From: Candidatus Roizmanbacteria bacterium | GTDB taxonomy: Bacteria; Patescibacteriota; Microgenomatia; UBA1406; GWC2-37-13 | Direction: 5' to 3' | NCBI GenBank assembly: GCA_012798265.1 | Contig: JAAZNM010000005.1 | Coordinates: forward strand, 92,046 to 156,045 | DNA: 64,000 nucleotides | In this document: positions 1 through 8,036 of the stretch, piece by piece | Position numbering within the stretch: the stretch's first letter is position 1 | Layout of the letters: every line of letters begins with the position of its first letter | The notes under the pieces: generated by a model | Databases searched by the model: none | Told to the model about the DNA's origin: nothing | What the model saw: only the letters and a program-made list of their open reading frames with translations | Program-made: the position numbers and the translations under genes

Positions 1-4
1 TTTA

Positions 5-292
5 ATGCATTCGATCAAAGACGTCCTGGAAAAATTCAATCCTTTCGAAGATAAATACGTCTCCCGCGAATTCCAGTCGTTCGGGGTCCATCTGTCGGAA
101 AAACTCCAAGACACAAGACATAAGAGCCTTTATATCAAACTGGCAAAAACTATTCCCCGCCCCGTTCTCGAACAGGCCCTCCGTTTTGTCATCGACTCGA
201 AAGCTAAAAAAAAAGGGGCACTTTTCATGTGGAAACTTAAAGAACTCGGAGCCTTTAAGAAAGATCAAAAAGTAAAAAGTTTTAAGTTTTAA
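5..292 (+). CDS. conserved hypothetical protein, possibly 5'-truncated
   Basis: This encodes a 95-residue soluble, mostly helical protein with a basic, lysine-rich C-terminus; no catalytic motif is visible. I recognise the style (a short protein with FQSFGVHLSEKL and LYIKLAKTIPRPVLEQAL) as a small conserved protein seen in CPR genomes, but its function is unknown to me. The first ATG lies 4 bases from the window edge and no stop precedes it, so the true start may be outside. The last ten or so codons (KKDQKVKSFKF) and the stop codon lie in the A/T-rich repeat that continues to about 372, suggesting the repeat rewrote the gene's 3' end. Confidence 0.6.
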   Translation: MHSIKDVLEKFNPFEDKYVSREFQSFGVHLSEKLQDTRHKSLYIKLAKTIPRPVLEQALRFVIDSKAKKKGALFMWKLKELGAFKKDQKVKSFKF

Positions 293-372
293 CTTGTAAT
301 TTTAAATTCCTACTTTTAACTTTTGAGTTAAATTGATGTTTGCACTTTGTGATTTGTGTTTTGTAATTTGTT
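263..372. repeat. A/T-rich degenerate inverted-repeat element, copy 1
   Basis: A short arm of AAAAGTAAAAAG-type words is followed by a longer arm of TTTG-type words ending in CTTTGTGATTTGTGTTTTG. Read on the minus strand the end is ACAAAACACAAATCACAAAG, the same terminus seen near 51.2, 52.0 and 55.7 kb. It overlaps the 3' end of the first gene and runs up to the stop of the GH18-like gene. Confidence 0.7.
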
Positions 373-375
373 ATT

Positions 376-1443
376 TTAAAAATACCCGTACCCCCAATAC
401 GCCACCTTACCTATCCCTTTTTCTCTTAAATACTCTGTCTTTGCCTTAACCGACTCAATGTCCTCAAACCAAACGATATGGTACTCCATTCCCATTACTC
501 CGTCTTCCATCTTATAAGGAACAACGTAATCGACCTCGGTTTCTTTTGAAAGGCTATCGCGGCTGACCAAACAGTTTTTCCACTGACAACTGTCCAGGAA
601 TTTTTGCTTAACTTGATTAAGAGTTAAGGCTTCAGCTGGCTTTATCGGCCGTTTCTTTTCATCTACCGTCCAATCATAACCGTACATGCCGAAGATAACG
701 GTTATTTTTTCCCTTGGAACGAAACGCAAGTAATCTTCTATCATCTGTTGAAAATCATAATCATATTTGTCTTTACCTCCGAACTGAAAATTGGGACCGG
801 GTTCGCCCGAGGCTTTATGGAAATCGTACGCCATGATCATTATTTCGTCGGCGTATTCGTTTAGATAAGACAGATCGTAACCGCGTTTGCGATAGAAGAT
901 GTCTCCGTAAAGTATCAAGGAGAATGACTTATAATTTTGTTTTGTCTCTGTATAAAATTGTTTAACGAATTCATTGATTTGTTGCTTATTTTTATCGCCA
1001 AATACAATGGGAATTTCCAGATCAAGCACGATCCCTTTAAGGTTATTTTTTTTAACAATAGTAATGGCTCTGTTTTTTGTTTCCTCCTTTAAATCCTCCT
1101 GATCGGATACTTTAATCGCCAAGTATTTTTCGTATTCGCGTTGTTTTGTCCGGTCGGAAAAATCATCGATACTCCGCATGTCCGGATCAAAAAAAATCAC
1201 TCGATCATATGTATTATCCAAAACAAACTCGTTCCCGTACTGCCAATAGGGAAGAAAAATTGAACGCGAGACAATCTCGGTTTTTATTGAAGTGGGGGTG
1301 TTTATCTTTAAGTTAGACGCTTCCTTGTCCGTCCTGGCCGGTAAACTGATCCTTTGATTTTTATTGCCGGGAAATCGGGATACATAAATAGCCGATATTC
1401 CTAACGCAACTACAAGAGCCGTTATAAAAACTGTTTTTTTCAT
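376..1443 (-). CDS. membrane-anchored GH18-like glycosyl hydrolase family protein
   Basis: A 355-residue protein with an N-terminal hydrophobic segment (about residues 5-21) that would act as an uncleaved anchor or signal, then a TIM-barrel-like domain. The strand GIVLDLEI (137-144) matches the GH18 position that ends in the catalytic glutamate, although the full DxxDxDxE motif is reduced to DLE. IMIMAYDFHK (201-210) matches the GH18 MAYD strand, and the C-terminal VAYWGYGYF matches the last barrel strand. Families of this kind (YaaH/chitinase-like) act on N-acetylglucosamine polymers in the envelope; substrate here is inferred only. A -10-like TATAAA (1452-1457) ends 8 nt before the ATG, so the transcript may be leaderless. 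Confidence 0.75.
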   Translation of the reverse strand: MKKTVFITALVVALGISAIYVSRFPGNKNQRISLPARTDKEASNLKINTPTSIKTEIVSRSIFLPYWQYGNEFVLDNTYDRVIFFDPDMRSIDDFSDRTKQREYEKYLAIKVSDQEDLKEETKNRAITIVKKNNLKGIVLDLEIPIVFGDKNKQQINEFVKQFYTETKQNYKSFSLILYGDIFYRKRGYDLSYLNEYADEIMIMAYDFHKASGEPGPNFQFGGKDKYDYDFQQMIEDYLRFVPREKITVIFGMYGYDWTVDEKKRPIKPAEALTLNQVKQKFLDSCQWKNCLVSRDSLSKETEVDYVVPYKMEDGVMGMEYHIVWFEDIESVKAKTEYLREKGIGKVAYWGYGYF

Positions 1444-1505
1444 CTCCTTATTTTATAACAAAAACATGAAAAAATCGGAATACGGTGGCTTATAAAAAAA
1501 TATAG

Positions 1506-1534
1506 TTGACAAAGTTTTTTTTTTAATCCATAAT
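1506..1534 (+). promoter_or_regulatory. sigma70-type promoter of the glutaredoxin-like gene
   Basis: TTGACA (1506-1511), a 17-nt spacer and CATAAT (1529-1534). The ATG at 1547 is 12 nt past the -10 box, so the leader would be only about 5 nt. Confidence 0.8.
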
Positions 1535-1546
1535 GAAATTTATATT

Positions 1547-2143
1547 ATGAAAATCATTATTTACACCGTCAATGACTGCCCGTTTTGTAAGCAAGAAAAA
1601 GACTATCTAACCGCTGGTAAACTTCAGTTCGAGGAAAAGAATCTTGAGACCAATAAAGAGTTTTTGACGGAGATGTTGGCCGTTTCAAATAATTTTGCCG
1701 GAACTCCAGTAACCAAAATCGAGAAGGACGACGGATCAATTGTCGTCCTCAAGGGCTTTACCAAAGAAGAGTTTGATAAAGCCCTTGGTCTCGGGGCAAC
1801 CGATAAAGCCCAGGTTGCCGAAACCAACTCCCAAATCAACGTTCCGAAACCGACACCCGTTCCAACTCCACCAGCAGCTCCTCAACCGGTTAGTCCGCCA
1901 AAAGTAGAACCGGTTATACCTGAAGTCAAACCCGTAGCGCCACCAAGCTCCTCCGAATCTAAGCCGGATGAACTTAACTCCATTTTAAATAGTCTAAAAG
2001 AAAAATCAGAAGACGCTCCGGAAAAAACACCGACTGGCATTAAGCCTCCACCTCCAGCCGTATCCGCACCAGTAAATCCCACCCCTAGTCCTTCCCAAGT
2101 AAGCGGCGCCTTGCCGAATATCCCCGACTTCCAGGCAAAGTAG
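1547..2143 (+). CDS. glutaredoxin-like protein with long Pro-rich tail
   Basis: 198 residues. Residues 1-85 form a thioredoxin/glutaredoxin fold: strand IIIYTVND, redox motif CPFC at 11-14 and the cis-proline loop GTPVT at 52-56. This is the NrdH/glutaredoxin arrangement, so a dithiol-disulfide exchange role in the cytoplasm is likely. Residues 100-198 are a low-complexity Pro/Val/Lys/Ser tail, unusual for glutaredoxins (normally about 80-90 residues); it may be a flexible linker or partner-binding region. No signal peptide is seen. The gene has its own promoter and stands alone before two tRNA genes on the other strand. Confidence 0.85.
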   Translation: MKIIIYTVNDCPFCKQEKDYLTAGKLQFEEKNLETNKEFLTEMLAVSNNFAGTPVTKIEKDDGSIVVLKGFTKEEFDKALGLGATDKAQVAETNSQINVPKPTPVPTPPAAPQPVSPPKVEPVIPEVKPVAPPSSSESKPDELNSILNSLKEKSEDAPEKTPTGIKPPPPAVSAPVNPTPSPSQVSGALPNIPDFQAK

Positions 2144-2283
2144 TATTAGTTTTTCGATGTCTTTTATTATCTGACGAACGATTTCGTGTAGTTTTGCGTA
2201 TACGACTGTTGTACAATCGTGAAACAGTCATAGTTACCAAACGATTACAATAATTCCTCGTTCCTCGGAAAGAGTTTTTAATG

Positions 2284-2354
2284 CAGGGGCAGAGGGAATC
2301 GAACCCCCATCAAAGGTTTTGGAGACCTCTATTCTGCCGTTGAACTATGCCCCT
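2284..2354 (-). tRNA. tRNA-Trp (anticodon CCA)
   Basis: A full cloverleaf reads on the minus strand: acceptor AGGGGCA/TGCCCCT, anticodon stem GAGGT/ACCTT with loop CTCCAAA giving anticodon CCA, and T arm GGGGG-TTCGATT-CCCTC. The discriminator is G and the CCA end is not encoded. TGA is a normal stop in this genome, in keeping with CCA as the only Trp anticodon seen. Confidence 0.95.
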
Positions 2355-2433
2355 TTGGCTTTACCTGCCAGAAATTGCTCCGTGAGCCGTTTCCAAATAT
2401 AGCTTAAAAAGGCGAACGGGAAAATTCGGCGGG

Positions 2434-2505
2434 TGCACCCACCCAGAATTGAACTGGGATCAGTGGTTCCGCAAACCACTACTCTATCCGTTAAGCTATG
2501 GGTGC
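2434..2505 (-). tRNA. tRNA-Arg (anticodon GCG)
   Basis: Acceptor GCACCCA/TGGGTGC, anticodon stem GTGGT/ACCAC with loop TTGCGGA, so the anticodon is GCG (U33 is in place), and T arm CCCAG-TTCAATT-CTGGG. It would read CGC and CGU by G34. Most bacteria use an A34 (inosine) tRNA for these codons. The CCA end is not encoded. Confidence 0.92.
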
Positions 2506-2547
2506 GTTAATAAGATAATTTTACCATATGAAGACAATTACCTTCCC

Positions 2548-3732
2548 CTACATCACCCGATACCGGCCTCTGATCAGTGAGGCTATAAACCCGTCAAGAC
2601 GAGCGAAGTTTTTCTCGGCTATTTTTTCCGCTTCGTTTTTGTCCTTTTTGGTCATTCCGTCTATCTCGACGGAAACTACAGAAGGCCTATCGATCGATTG
2701 GCCTATCTGACTAACCAACCACACATAGTTTTTTTTGCCGGTCTTTCTGTAGATCTCGTCGGACATCTTGAAAGCCAGAAGATTGTATATCTTTCCCACA
2801 TGAGAAACGCAGTTTTTGCCGGCGCCGGCTTCCGACCCGGCGGCCCGATTCAGGGAGATGAGACCGTTGGCCCGATTACCCCGTCCCACTTCGCCCGAAT
2901 CGCCGGAGTCGGCCGATGTACCGTAAACGCTCAAATAACAACCGTTCACTCCCCGACCCTGTTTATCAAGAGTATTAATCAGAATCTCGACGGGCATCCG
3001 GAAATTTTTGTCGATAAAAGCCTTTATTAGATTGATTACCCGTTCTTTTTTTTCGTAATAGTCGGCTTCCGATTTTATGAATCGATCTATAAAAGCTATG
3101 GCGATCGTCAGATAATATTTTTTTCCTTCCCGACGGCCCATGACCTTAATATCTTCCCCTATCTCAGGGTATCTTGCCTTTATCGCTGTGGAGTTCAAAT
3201 GACGCTCAACACCCATAACCAGCCTTTCCAGGGTCGACAAGGGAGCAAATCCGACCAAAGCGCTGGTATCGTTGGCGGGCAAAAACTTTTTTTTACCCCG
3301 ATTGAAAATATCCTGGAGAGAACTTGATCCGGGCTTGATCTCATCTTGTATGATGAAGTTTTTCTCGTTCAAAAACCGGTAGTTGTTTTTAAGAAACGCA
3401 TATATTTCCTGCCTGATAATTTTTTTGATATCGATTCTCTTTTTGCCGACCTGCGAGGTGGCCCGGTCACCGATTACAAAAAGCATCGGCGAAGTCATCT
3501 TGCCGCCGCCGAATTTATTTTCGGTCGAACCGGCCGCCAAAAATGCCTTATCGATATTAAAATGGGGTATCAAGTCAAATTCTTTCTTGTATATTTGGGA
3601 AAGCCTTATTGACAGATTATCGACTATAAGATCGCAAATGGTATCGGGGTGACCCAGACCTTTTCTTTCGACTATCTCGATTTCTTCTTTTGAGGATGCT
3701 AGTTTGTGAATATGGATATTCAAATCAATCAT
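2548..3732 (-). CDS. mat: S-adenosylmethionine synthetase, archaeal type
   Basis: 394 residues, the length of the archaeal MAT family (S-AdoMet_synt_Archaea) rather than bacterial MetK. The nucleotide-binding segment GLGHPDTICD (25-34) sits near the N-terminus, followed by FNIDKAFLAAGS, FGGGKMTSPML and IGDRATSQVG, which follow the archaeal family and not the GAGDQG pattern of MetK. It makes S-adenosylmethionine from ATP and methionine in the cytoplasm. It lies between two minus-strand tRNAs and the DUF2207 gene. No bacterial-type metK is in the window, so this may be the only SAM synthetase, but that needs the full genome. Confidence 0.92.
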   Translation of the reverse strand: MIDLNIHIHKLASSKEEIEIVERKGLGHPDTICDLIVDNLSIRLSQIYKKEFDLIPHFNIDKAFLAAGSTENKFGGGKMTSPMLFVIGDRATSQVGKKRIDIKKIIRQEIYAFLKNNYRFLNEKNFIIQDEIKPGSSSLQDIFNRGKKKFLPANDTSALVGFAPLSTLERLVMGVERHLNSTAIKARYPEIGEDIKVMGRREGKKYYLTIAIAFIDRFIKSEADYYEKKERVINLIKAFIDKNFRMPVEILINTLDKQGRGVNGCYLSVYGTSADSGDSGEVGRGNRANGLISLNRAAGSEAGAGKNCVSHVGKIYNLLAFKMSDEIYRKTGKKNYVWLVSQIGQSIDRPSVVSVEIDGMTKKDKNEAEKIAEKNFARLDGFIASLIRGRYRVM

Positions 3733-3772
3733 TGATTTTAAATTTTTAATTTTTAATTAAAAATTAACCAAG

Positions 3773-5452
3773 TCACCAGCTGCCGCCACCGCCTCCACCG
3801 CTGCCGCCACCGGAAAAACCGCCGGAAAAACCCGAGGAGAACCCTGTACTTGATTGGGTTGGAGTAGCTACGGAACGAAAACTCGAAAGGGATGAATCAA
3901 GGCTATTTACGAACAAAACGCTGTTAAAAGCCCGACCGTCATAACCGTTGTACCAGTCCGGAGATTTGATATCGAGACTACTGAATCTTTTGGCCCATAT
4001 CCGCTCAACTCCAAAGGCGACGGCAAACGGCAGCAGTTTTTCGAACATCATCTGTTTTTTTGCCTGGAACTCCAGTTGCCTTTCCTGACTGGAAAGAAAA
4101 TTTTTCAGTGACTTGCCTACAGTAGCGGCATCTATTCCCGCCTGGGTTTTTCTTGGCATAGCCCGACCGAAGATCAGGGCGACGATAAACAAAAATATAT
4201 TGCCGGTCATCAGCCCCAAAAAGGCGATCACCGTATAAAAAGTCCTTATCGATTGGGGATTTTTAGGAAAGAGCTTGTCCGTCACCAGCTTCTCGTAAAC
4301 CATCTTTTTTACTTTTTCTATTTCGGCGCTCAAGTTTTCATCCTTCAACCTTATTTCCTTTTTATTGTCAAAGATCTCTTGCAAGATTTTTTGTTCAAAG
4401 GACAGAAGGGTTTTGTCCTGGGAATATTCTTTCTTTTTTACAAAATAAAAATCGTTTTTTTTCCGCTCTTCGATCATCAGATAGCCCCGTCTGGCCAGAT
4501 CGACTATCAAAGCGGAAATATCCCGCAGATCCACCGATTCGTCAACCAAAGCCCCAACCTCAACCGGGGTCATAGACCGGCTGCCGACCTTGGGCGCTTC
4601 AAACCATGCCCTAGCCTCTCCCGTACTCGGTTTGGGATCGCGACCGGTCTTCCACCACTTGATAATAATGTATATAGGGTAAACCAAAAACCAACCGATA
4701 AAACCGATAAACAACAAAAACGAAACTATCTTGCCGGCAAAGGTGCTAAAAAACGAAACTTTTTCTTTAGCCTCAAGAGTGGCGACGATATTTTTTGGAA
4801 AACCGAAAACTACCGTCAAATTGCCTCCGGCAAACAAGGATTTGGTCGTACTGAAAAAGACTTTGTTGTCCTTTATGTCGGACTGGCAGGCAGATTCGCG
4901 ACTGCCGAAGCCGCCGCTGTAGCAAGCAGTCCGGTAACCAACGTCGGTGATTTTTTCCGGAAAACTGATGATTGCATCCACTTTCTCTATCGGCACCTCC
5001 CATTTGTTGCCGGTTATATTCCGGTTAAGCTCATCGTGGTCGGAAAAATAAGTAATTGCCCCGCCGACTCTGTAATTAATTACGTAGGTATGGATACCGC
5101 TGACGGTCTTTGCCGGATCCCCTATCTTAAGCTGCAAACTATCATCAACATATGATTTGACATACCGATAAGGCTTTCCGTTTTCATCGACCACGGAAAG
5201 AAGAATATGATCAAGGGAGTATGTTTTTCCGGCCGTATTGGTCCAGACTACCGGAATATCCCTATATATTCCGTGCCGTGAGTTTAAACCAAAATCGTAG
5301 ACGATTTTTTCACTGACATCTATCCAAGCATCTTTATTTATGGTTATTTCGGTTGAGAATTCATTAATCTTTTCGGCTTTGACCGGAAAAGGAAGCGCCA
5401 AGAAGAAAAAAAAAGTCGCTGCCAGCAAAATTATTTTTTTTGCATTCGGCAT
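3773..5452 (-). CDS. DUF2207 domain membrane protein
   Basis: A 559-residue envelope protein. The start at 5452 is chosen because it gives a clear signal peptide (residues 1-26, a hydrophobic run ending FPVKA), with an AGGAA-type ribosome site and a TATATT box (5463-5468) just upstream; a longer reading frame would overlap the divergent metallopeptidase gene. The extracellular DUF2207 beta-domain covers about residues 30-230, followed by a transmembrane segment, a cytoplasmic wing-like region, a second hydrophobic hairpin and a C-terminal tail ending in a Gly/Ser-rich stretch and a final Trp, which is typical of this family. Function is unknown in the family. Confidence 0.85.
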   Translation of the reverse strand: MPNAKKIILLAATFFFFLALPFPVKAEKINEFSTEITINKDAWIDVSEKIVYDFGLNSRHGIYRDIPVVWTNTAGKTYSLDHILLSVVDENGKPYRYVKSYVDDSLQLKIGDPAKTVSGIHTYVINYRVGGAITYFSDHDELNRNITGNKWEVPIEKVDAIISFPEKITDVGYRTACYSGGFGSRESACQSDIKDNKVFFSTTKSLFAGGNLTVVFGFPKNIVATLEAKEKVSFFSTFAGKIVSFLLFIGFIGWFLVYPIYIIIKWWKTGRDPKPSTGEARAWFEAPKVGSRSMTPVEVGALVDESVDLRDISALIVDLARRGYLMIEERKKNDFYFVKKKEYSQDKTLLSFEQKILQEIFDNKKEIRLKDENLSAEIEKVKKMVYEKLVTDKLFPKNPQSIRTFYTVIAFLGLMTGNIFLFIVALIFGRAMPRKTQAGIDAATVGKSLKNFLSSQERQLEFQAKKQMMFEKLLPFAVAFGVERIWAKRFSSLDIKSPDWYNGYDGRAFNSVLFVNSLDSSLSSFRSVATPTQSSTGFSSGFSGGFSGGGSGGGGGGSW

Positions 5453-5480
5453 ATTTCCTAATAATATAGCATATCCTGGT

Positions 5481-5508
5481 TTGTTAGTGTTGGACAAAAA
5501 AGTATAAT
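5481..5508 (+). promoter_or_regulatory. promoter of the small metallopeptidase gene
   Basis: TTGTTA (5481-5486), 16-nt spacer, TATAAT (5503-5508). The ATG at 5515 follows after 6 nt, predicting a leaderless mRNA. Confidence 0.7.
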
Positions 5509-5514
5509 AAGAAA

Positions 5515-5883
5515 ATGCAGTACCAAAAAGCGCCGGAAATAAAGATACAGATCGATATTTTAGTGAAAAGACTGCGTTTCGACCACATAAATACGGAAAG
5601 GGTCCATTGTATTCGCAGTTTCGATGCCAAAACCCGAGCCGTTGCCCGTATCTGGGGTATGTCACGTCTGTTTAAGGAAGTGGCCGGAATCGAACCCCAT
5701 TATATTATTGAGGTTAATGCTAAAAGATTTGATAAGCTTACCGACCGTGAAAAAACAAAAACCCTTATCCATGAGTTGATGCATATACCGAAAACTTTCT
5801 CCGGAGCGCTTCTACCCCATCGATCCCGATATCACCGGATAAACGATCGGGAGGTAGAAAAAGCGATCAGCCAACTTTATTGA
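5515..5883 (+). CDS. small putative zinc metallopeptidase
   Basis: 122 residues. The motif HELMH (86-90) is a zincin HExxH site, and LLPHRSRYHR 10-18 residues later supplies further histidines for zinc. This matches the putative-metallopeptidase family found in phages and many uncultivated bacteria (SprT-like or PhageMetallopep-like); the substrate is unknown. No signal peptide is visible, so it is probably cytoplasmic. Its last 17 bases overlap the convergent histidine phosphatase gene. Confidence 0.75.
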   Translation: MQYQKAPEIKIQIDILVKRLRFDHINTERVHCIRSFDAKTRAVARIWGMSRLFKEVAGIEPHYIIEVNAKRFDKLTDREKTKTLIHELMHIPKTFSGALLPHRSRYHRINDREVEKAISQLY

Positions 5884-6517
5884 CCCCTTCGGTTCTTTCG
5901 ACGATAAAATCAACCCCGTCTGACAGAAGTTTAACCACGGCGGTATTTTCTATTGAGTTGAAAGGCAACGCCTTATTGTCACCAAAACCTATGTGGATCA
6001 GGAATGTCCTCAACACCCCTCCATGAGTCACTATCAAAACATTTTTATTCGTAAATCCGACCGAGATCTCCCTCAAAAAATTTATGAACCGACCCATTAA
6101 CCTGTCGTTTGTCTCTATTCCCGACCGGGAACTGAGTTCGCGCGCCTGTTCTTCGCTTAACCTATTCAGCATCTCCAGTTCCTCATGTACGATCTTTCCT
6201 ATCTCCAAACCCGATTTACCGTCATACCGGCCGAAACTTCGTTCCCTAAGCGCCTGGCTCGTCTGCACCGCCAGCTTTTTTTCCAGAATTATCATCTCGG
6301 CCGTCCTTTTTGCCCGCATCAGGTCGGAAGAAAAGACAGCGGCAAAATCTATGTGATTGAGTTTTTTTCCCAGCGTCCTCGCCTGATCCTCTCCCTCCTT
6401 TGTTAAGGGTGAATCTTTATGGCCCTGGAATCTCTTTTCCAAATTCCAAACCGTCTGTCCGTGCCTAACCAGATACAACGTGCAGTATTTTTTTTTATCT
6501 AAGTCTGTCGGATTCAT
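5867..6517 (-). CDS. histidine phosphatase family protein (phosphoglycerate mutase-like)
   Basis: 216 residues. The catalytic motif RHGQT (18-22) and the second catalytic His in VTHGG (about 165) define the histidine phosphatase superfamily; FQGHKDSPLT and the following helix resemble the cobalamin/alpha-ribazole phosphatase and GpmB branch. The specific substrate cannot be read from sequence. It overlaps the upstream 5'-nucleotidase gene by 4 bases (ATGA), so the two are translationally coupled, and both remove phosphate from small molecules. Confidence 0.9.
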   Translation of the reverse strand: MNPTDLDKKKYCTLYLVRHGQTVWNLEKRFQGHKDSPLTKEGEDQARTLGKKLNHIDFAAVFSSDLMRAKRTAEMIILEKKLAVQTSQALRERSFGRYDGKSGLEIGKIVHEELEMLNRLSEEQARELSSRSGIETNDRLMGRFINFLREISVGFTNKNVLIVTHGGVLRTFLIHIGFGDNKALPFNSIENTAVVKLLSDGVDFIVERTEGVNKVG

Positions 6518-7983
6518 AAATAGGTCAGTCGCCCCTCAATGGCGCTTTTTAAATTTTGATTCGATCTGAGATGCTCTTTAAGCATCTCGAAGGCCGAGGT
6601 GGTCACGATCTTCGCCCCGCCCGATTTTAGCAACTCTTCTTGGCTAACGTTAAGATAACTGCGGCAGTTGTTAAAGTGATATCCCTGAAGGCAGATCGTA
6701 TAAAAACGGTCATCTTCGACCTGTCTGCCGTTGACGCTAAGCGACACAAGTTTTTTCCTTTTGTCCTCATACACCGCTTTCACTTTGCTGTTAACCTGGT
6801 AACATTCACCTTCGCCGTCGCGGTTTTCCGGTCTCATTATATGGCCAAATATCCTTCTCAACTCGTACCCTCTTACGCTGTAACGGCCAAGCGAATCATC
6901 ATAGGGAAAACACGACATGAGATCTTTAAGGGTAACTACCGGCCCAAGTTCTTTTACCCTGATCGAACCGCTTCCGATAAGAATTACGTCGGTATCGGCA
7001 CCTGAGGCGAAAACATCAGCGACAAGATTGCCCAAAGTCGTCTCGGTCTCCCGTTTCGGATGGGTAAGTTTTCGGGTAAATTTAGTTAATATTATATTAT
7101 ATTTTCGGTCAACCTCTTTTTTGAACGAGTCGATATATTCAACCAGCTTTTTGTCCGGCTGAACCAATTGATTGGTTATCGTTATCGCCTGCCATTTATA
7201 ATCGACTATGCTGTTGGTATCGTCATCGACGACGATATCGAAACGGCCGACCTGATTGGTTCCGGTCCCGGCTTGAGCTATCAAAATACCGTTAATTTTT
7301 TCCGGTCTGTCAAGAATGGTATGGGAATGACCGCCGATAATCATATCGACTCCCCATTCCGGCTTCAACACCGCAGCTAGTTTTTTGTCGGAATCAAAGC
7401 CAATATGGGTCAACAGTATCGTCAAGTCGATATCGCTGTTTTTATAGGCATCGGTAATCTTTCCCACTTCTTTACCGGCTTCCTCGATACTGACGAAACT
7501 GCCGACCAGCTTATCCATAGCCAAGGAATCGATCACCTTTTCGGTAAGGATTCCGGTAAACAATATGTCAAAACCGGCCATCTTAATGATATGATGCGAC
7601 TTCATCAATCTCCGGTTGTATTTTTTTATGTAAAGATTGGCATTGACTATCGGGAAGTTAGCCATTTTTTCCAAAAACAAAAGATGGGGCAAACCATAAT
7701 CGAACTCATGGTTACCTAAAGCTACTACGTCTGGTCCGAGATAGTTCATAATCTCAATCGTCGAAATTCCCTTGTACTCTGAATCGATTATCGAACCTTG
7801 GACCATATCTCCCGATATGACATACAGAACGTTTTCCTCTTCCCGCCGAACTTTATTTATGTATCCGGAAAGAAGGGCCAATCCGCCGATCAACTCCCCC
7901 GGCCGACCGCTTATTTCGGCAAAAAAATCACCGTGCATGTCATTGGAATGGAGTATGGTGAATTTTTTCCTTTTCATATCCAA
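6514..7983 (-). CDS. bifunctional metallophosphatase / 5'-nucleotidase
   Basis: 489 residues with the calcineurin-like metal sites HSNDMHGD (12-19), GNHEFDYG (90-97) and GGHSHT (217-222), then the C-terminal 5'-nucleotidase substrate domain (about 300-480, with GNLVADVF and GSGSIR). The UshA/YfkN family hydrolyses nucleotides, and is normally exported. Here the protein begins directly with [15 protein letters not shown] and has no signal peptide, so a cytoplasmic role is likely. It is coupled to the downstream histidine phosphatase. The start is 53 nt from the divergent ABC operon start. Confidence 0.9.
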   Translation of the reverse strand: MDMKRKKFTILHSNDMHGDFFAEISGRPGELIGGLALLSGYINKVRREEENVLYVISGDMVQGSIIDSEYKGISTIEIMNYLGPDVVALGNHEFDYGLPHLLFLEKMANFPIVNANLYIKKYNRRLMKSHHIIKMAGFDILFTGILTEKVIDSLAMDKLVGSFVSIEEAGKEVGKITDAYKNSDIDLTILLTHIGFDSDKKLAAVLKPEWGVDMIIGGHSHTILDRPEKINGILIAQAGTGTNQVGRFDIVVDDDTNSIVDYKWQAITITNQLVQPDKKLVEYIDSFKKEVDRKYNIILTKFTRKLTHPKRETETTLGNLVADVFASGADTDVILIGSGSIRVKELGPVVTLKDLMSCFPYDDSLGRYSVRGYELRRIFGHIMRPENRDGEGECYQVNSKVKAVYEDKRKKLVSLSVNGRQVEDDRFYTICLQGYHFNNCRSYLNVSQEELLKSGGAKIVTTSAFEMLKEHLRSNQNLKSAIEGRLTYL

Positions 7984-8036
7984 ATATTATACTCAATATA
8001 AAACTTTTTAAGATGATTTGCGGTTATAATTATAGA

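Noticed and set aside
2284..2354. Use of TGA as a sense codon (genetic code 25, as in some CPR)
   Set aside because: Several genes end in TGA next to correct neighbours (for example ATGA overlaps at 9140 and 54832), Trp is encoded by TGG, and only a CCA-anticodon tRNA-Trp is seen here.
4253..5155. A 300-codon open frame on the plus strand opposite the DUF2207 gene
   Set aside because: It mirrors the real minus-strand gene, has no recognisable domain, no promoter or ribosome site, and an amino-acid make-up typical of an antisense shadow.
5453..5665. N-terminal extension of the DUF2207 gene to 5665
   Set aside because: It overlaps the divergent zincin gene, hides the signal peptide and covers both promoters; the start at 5452 explains all of these.
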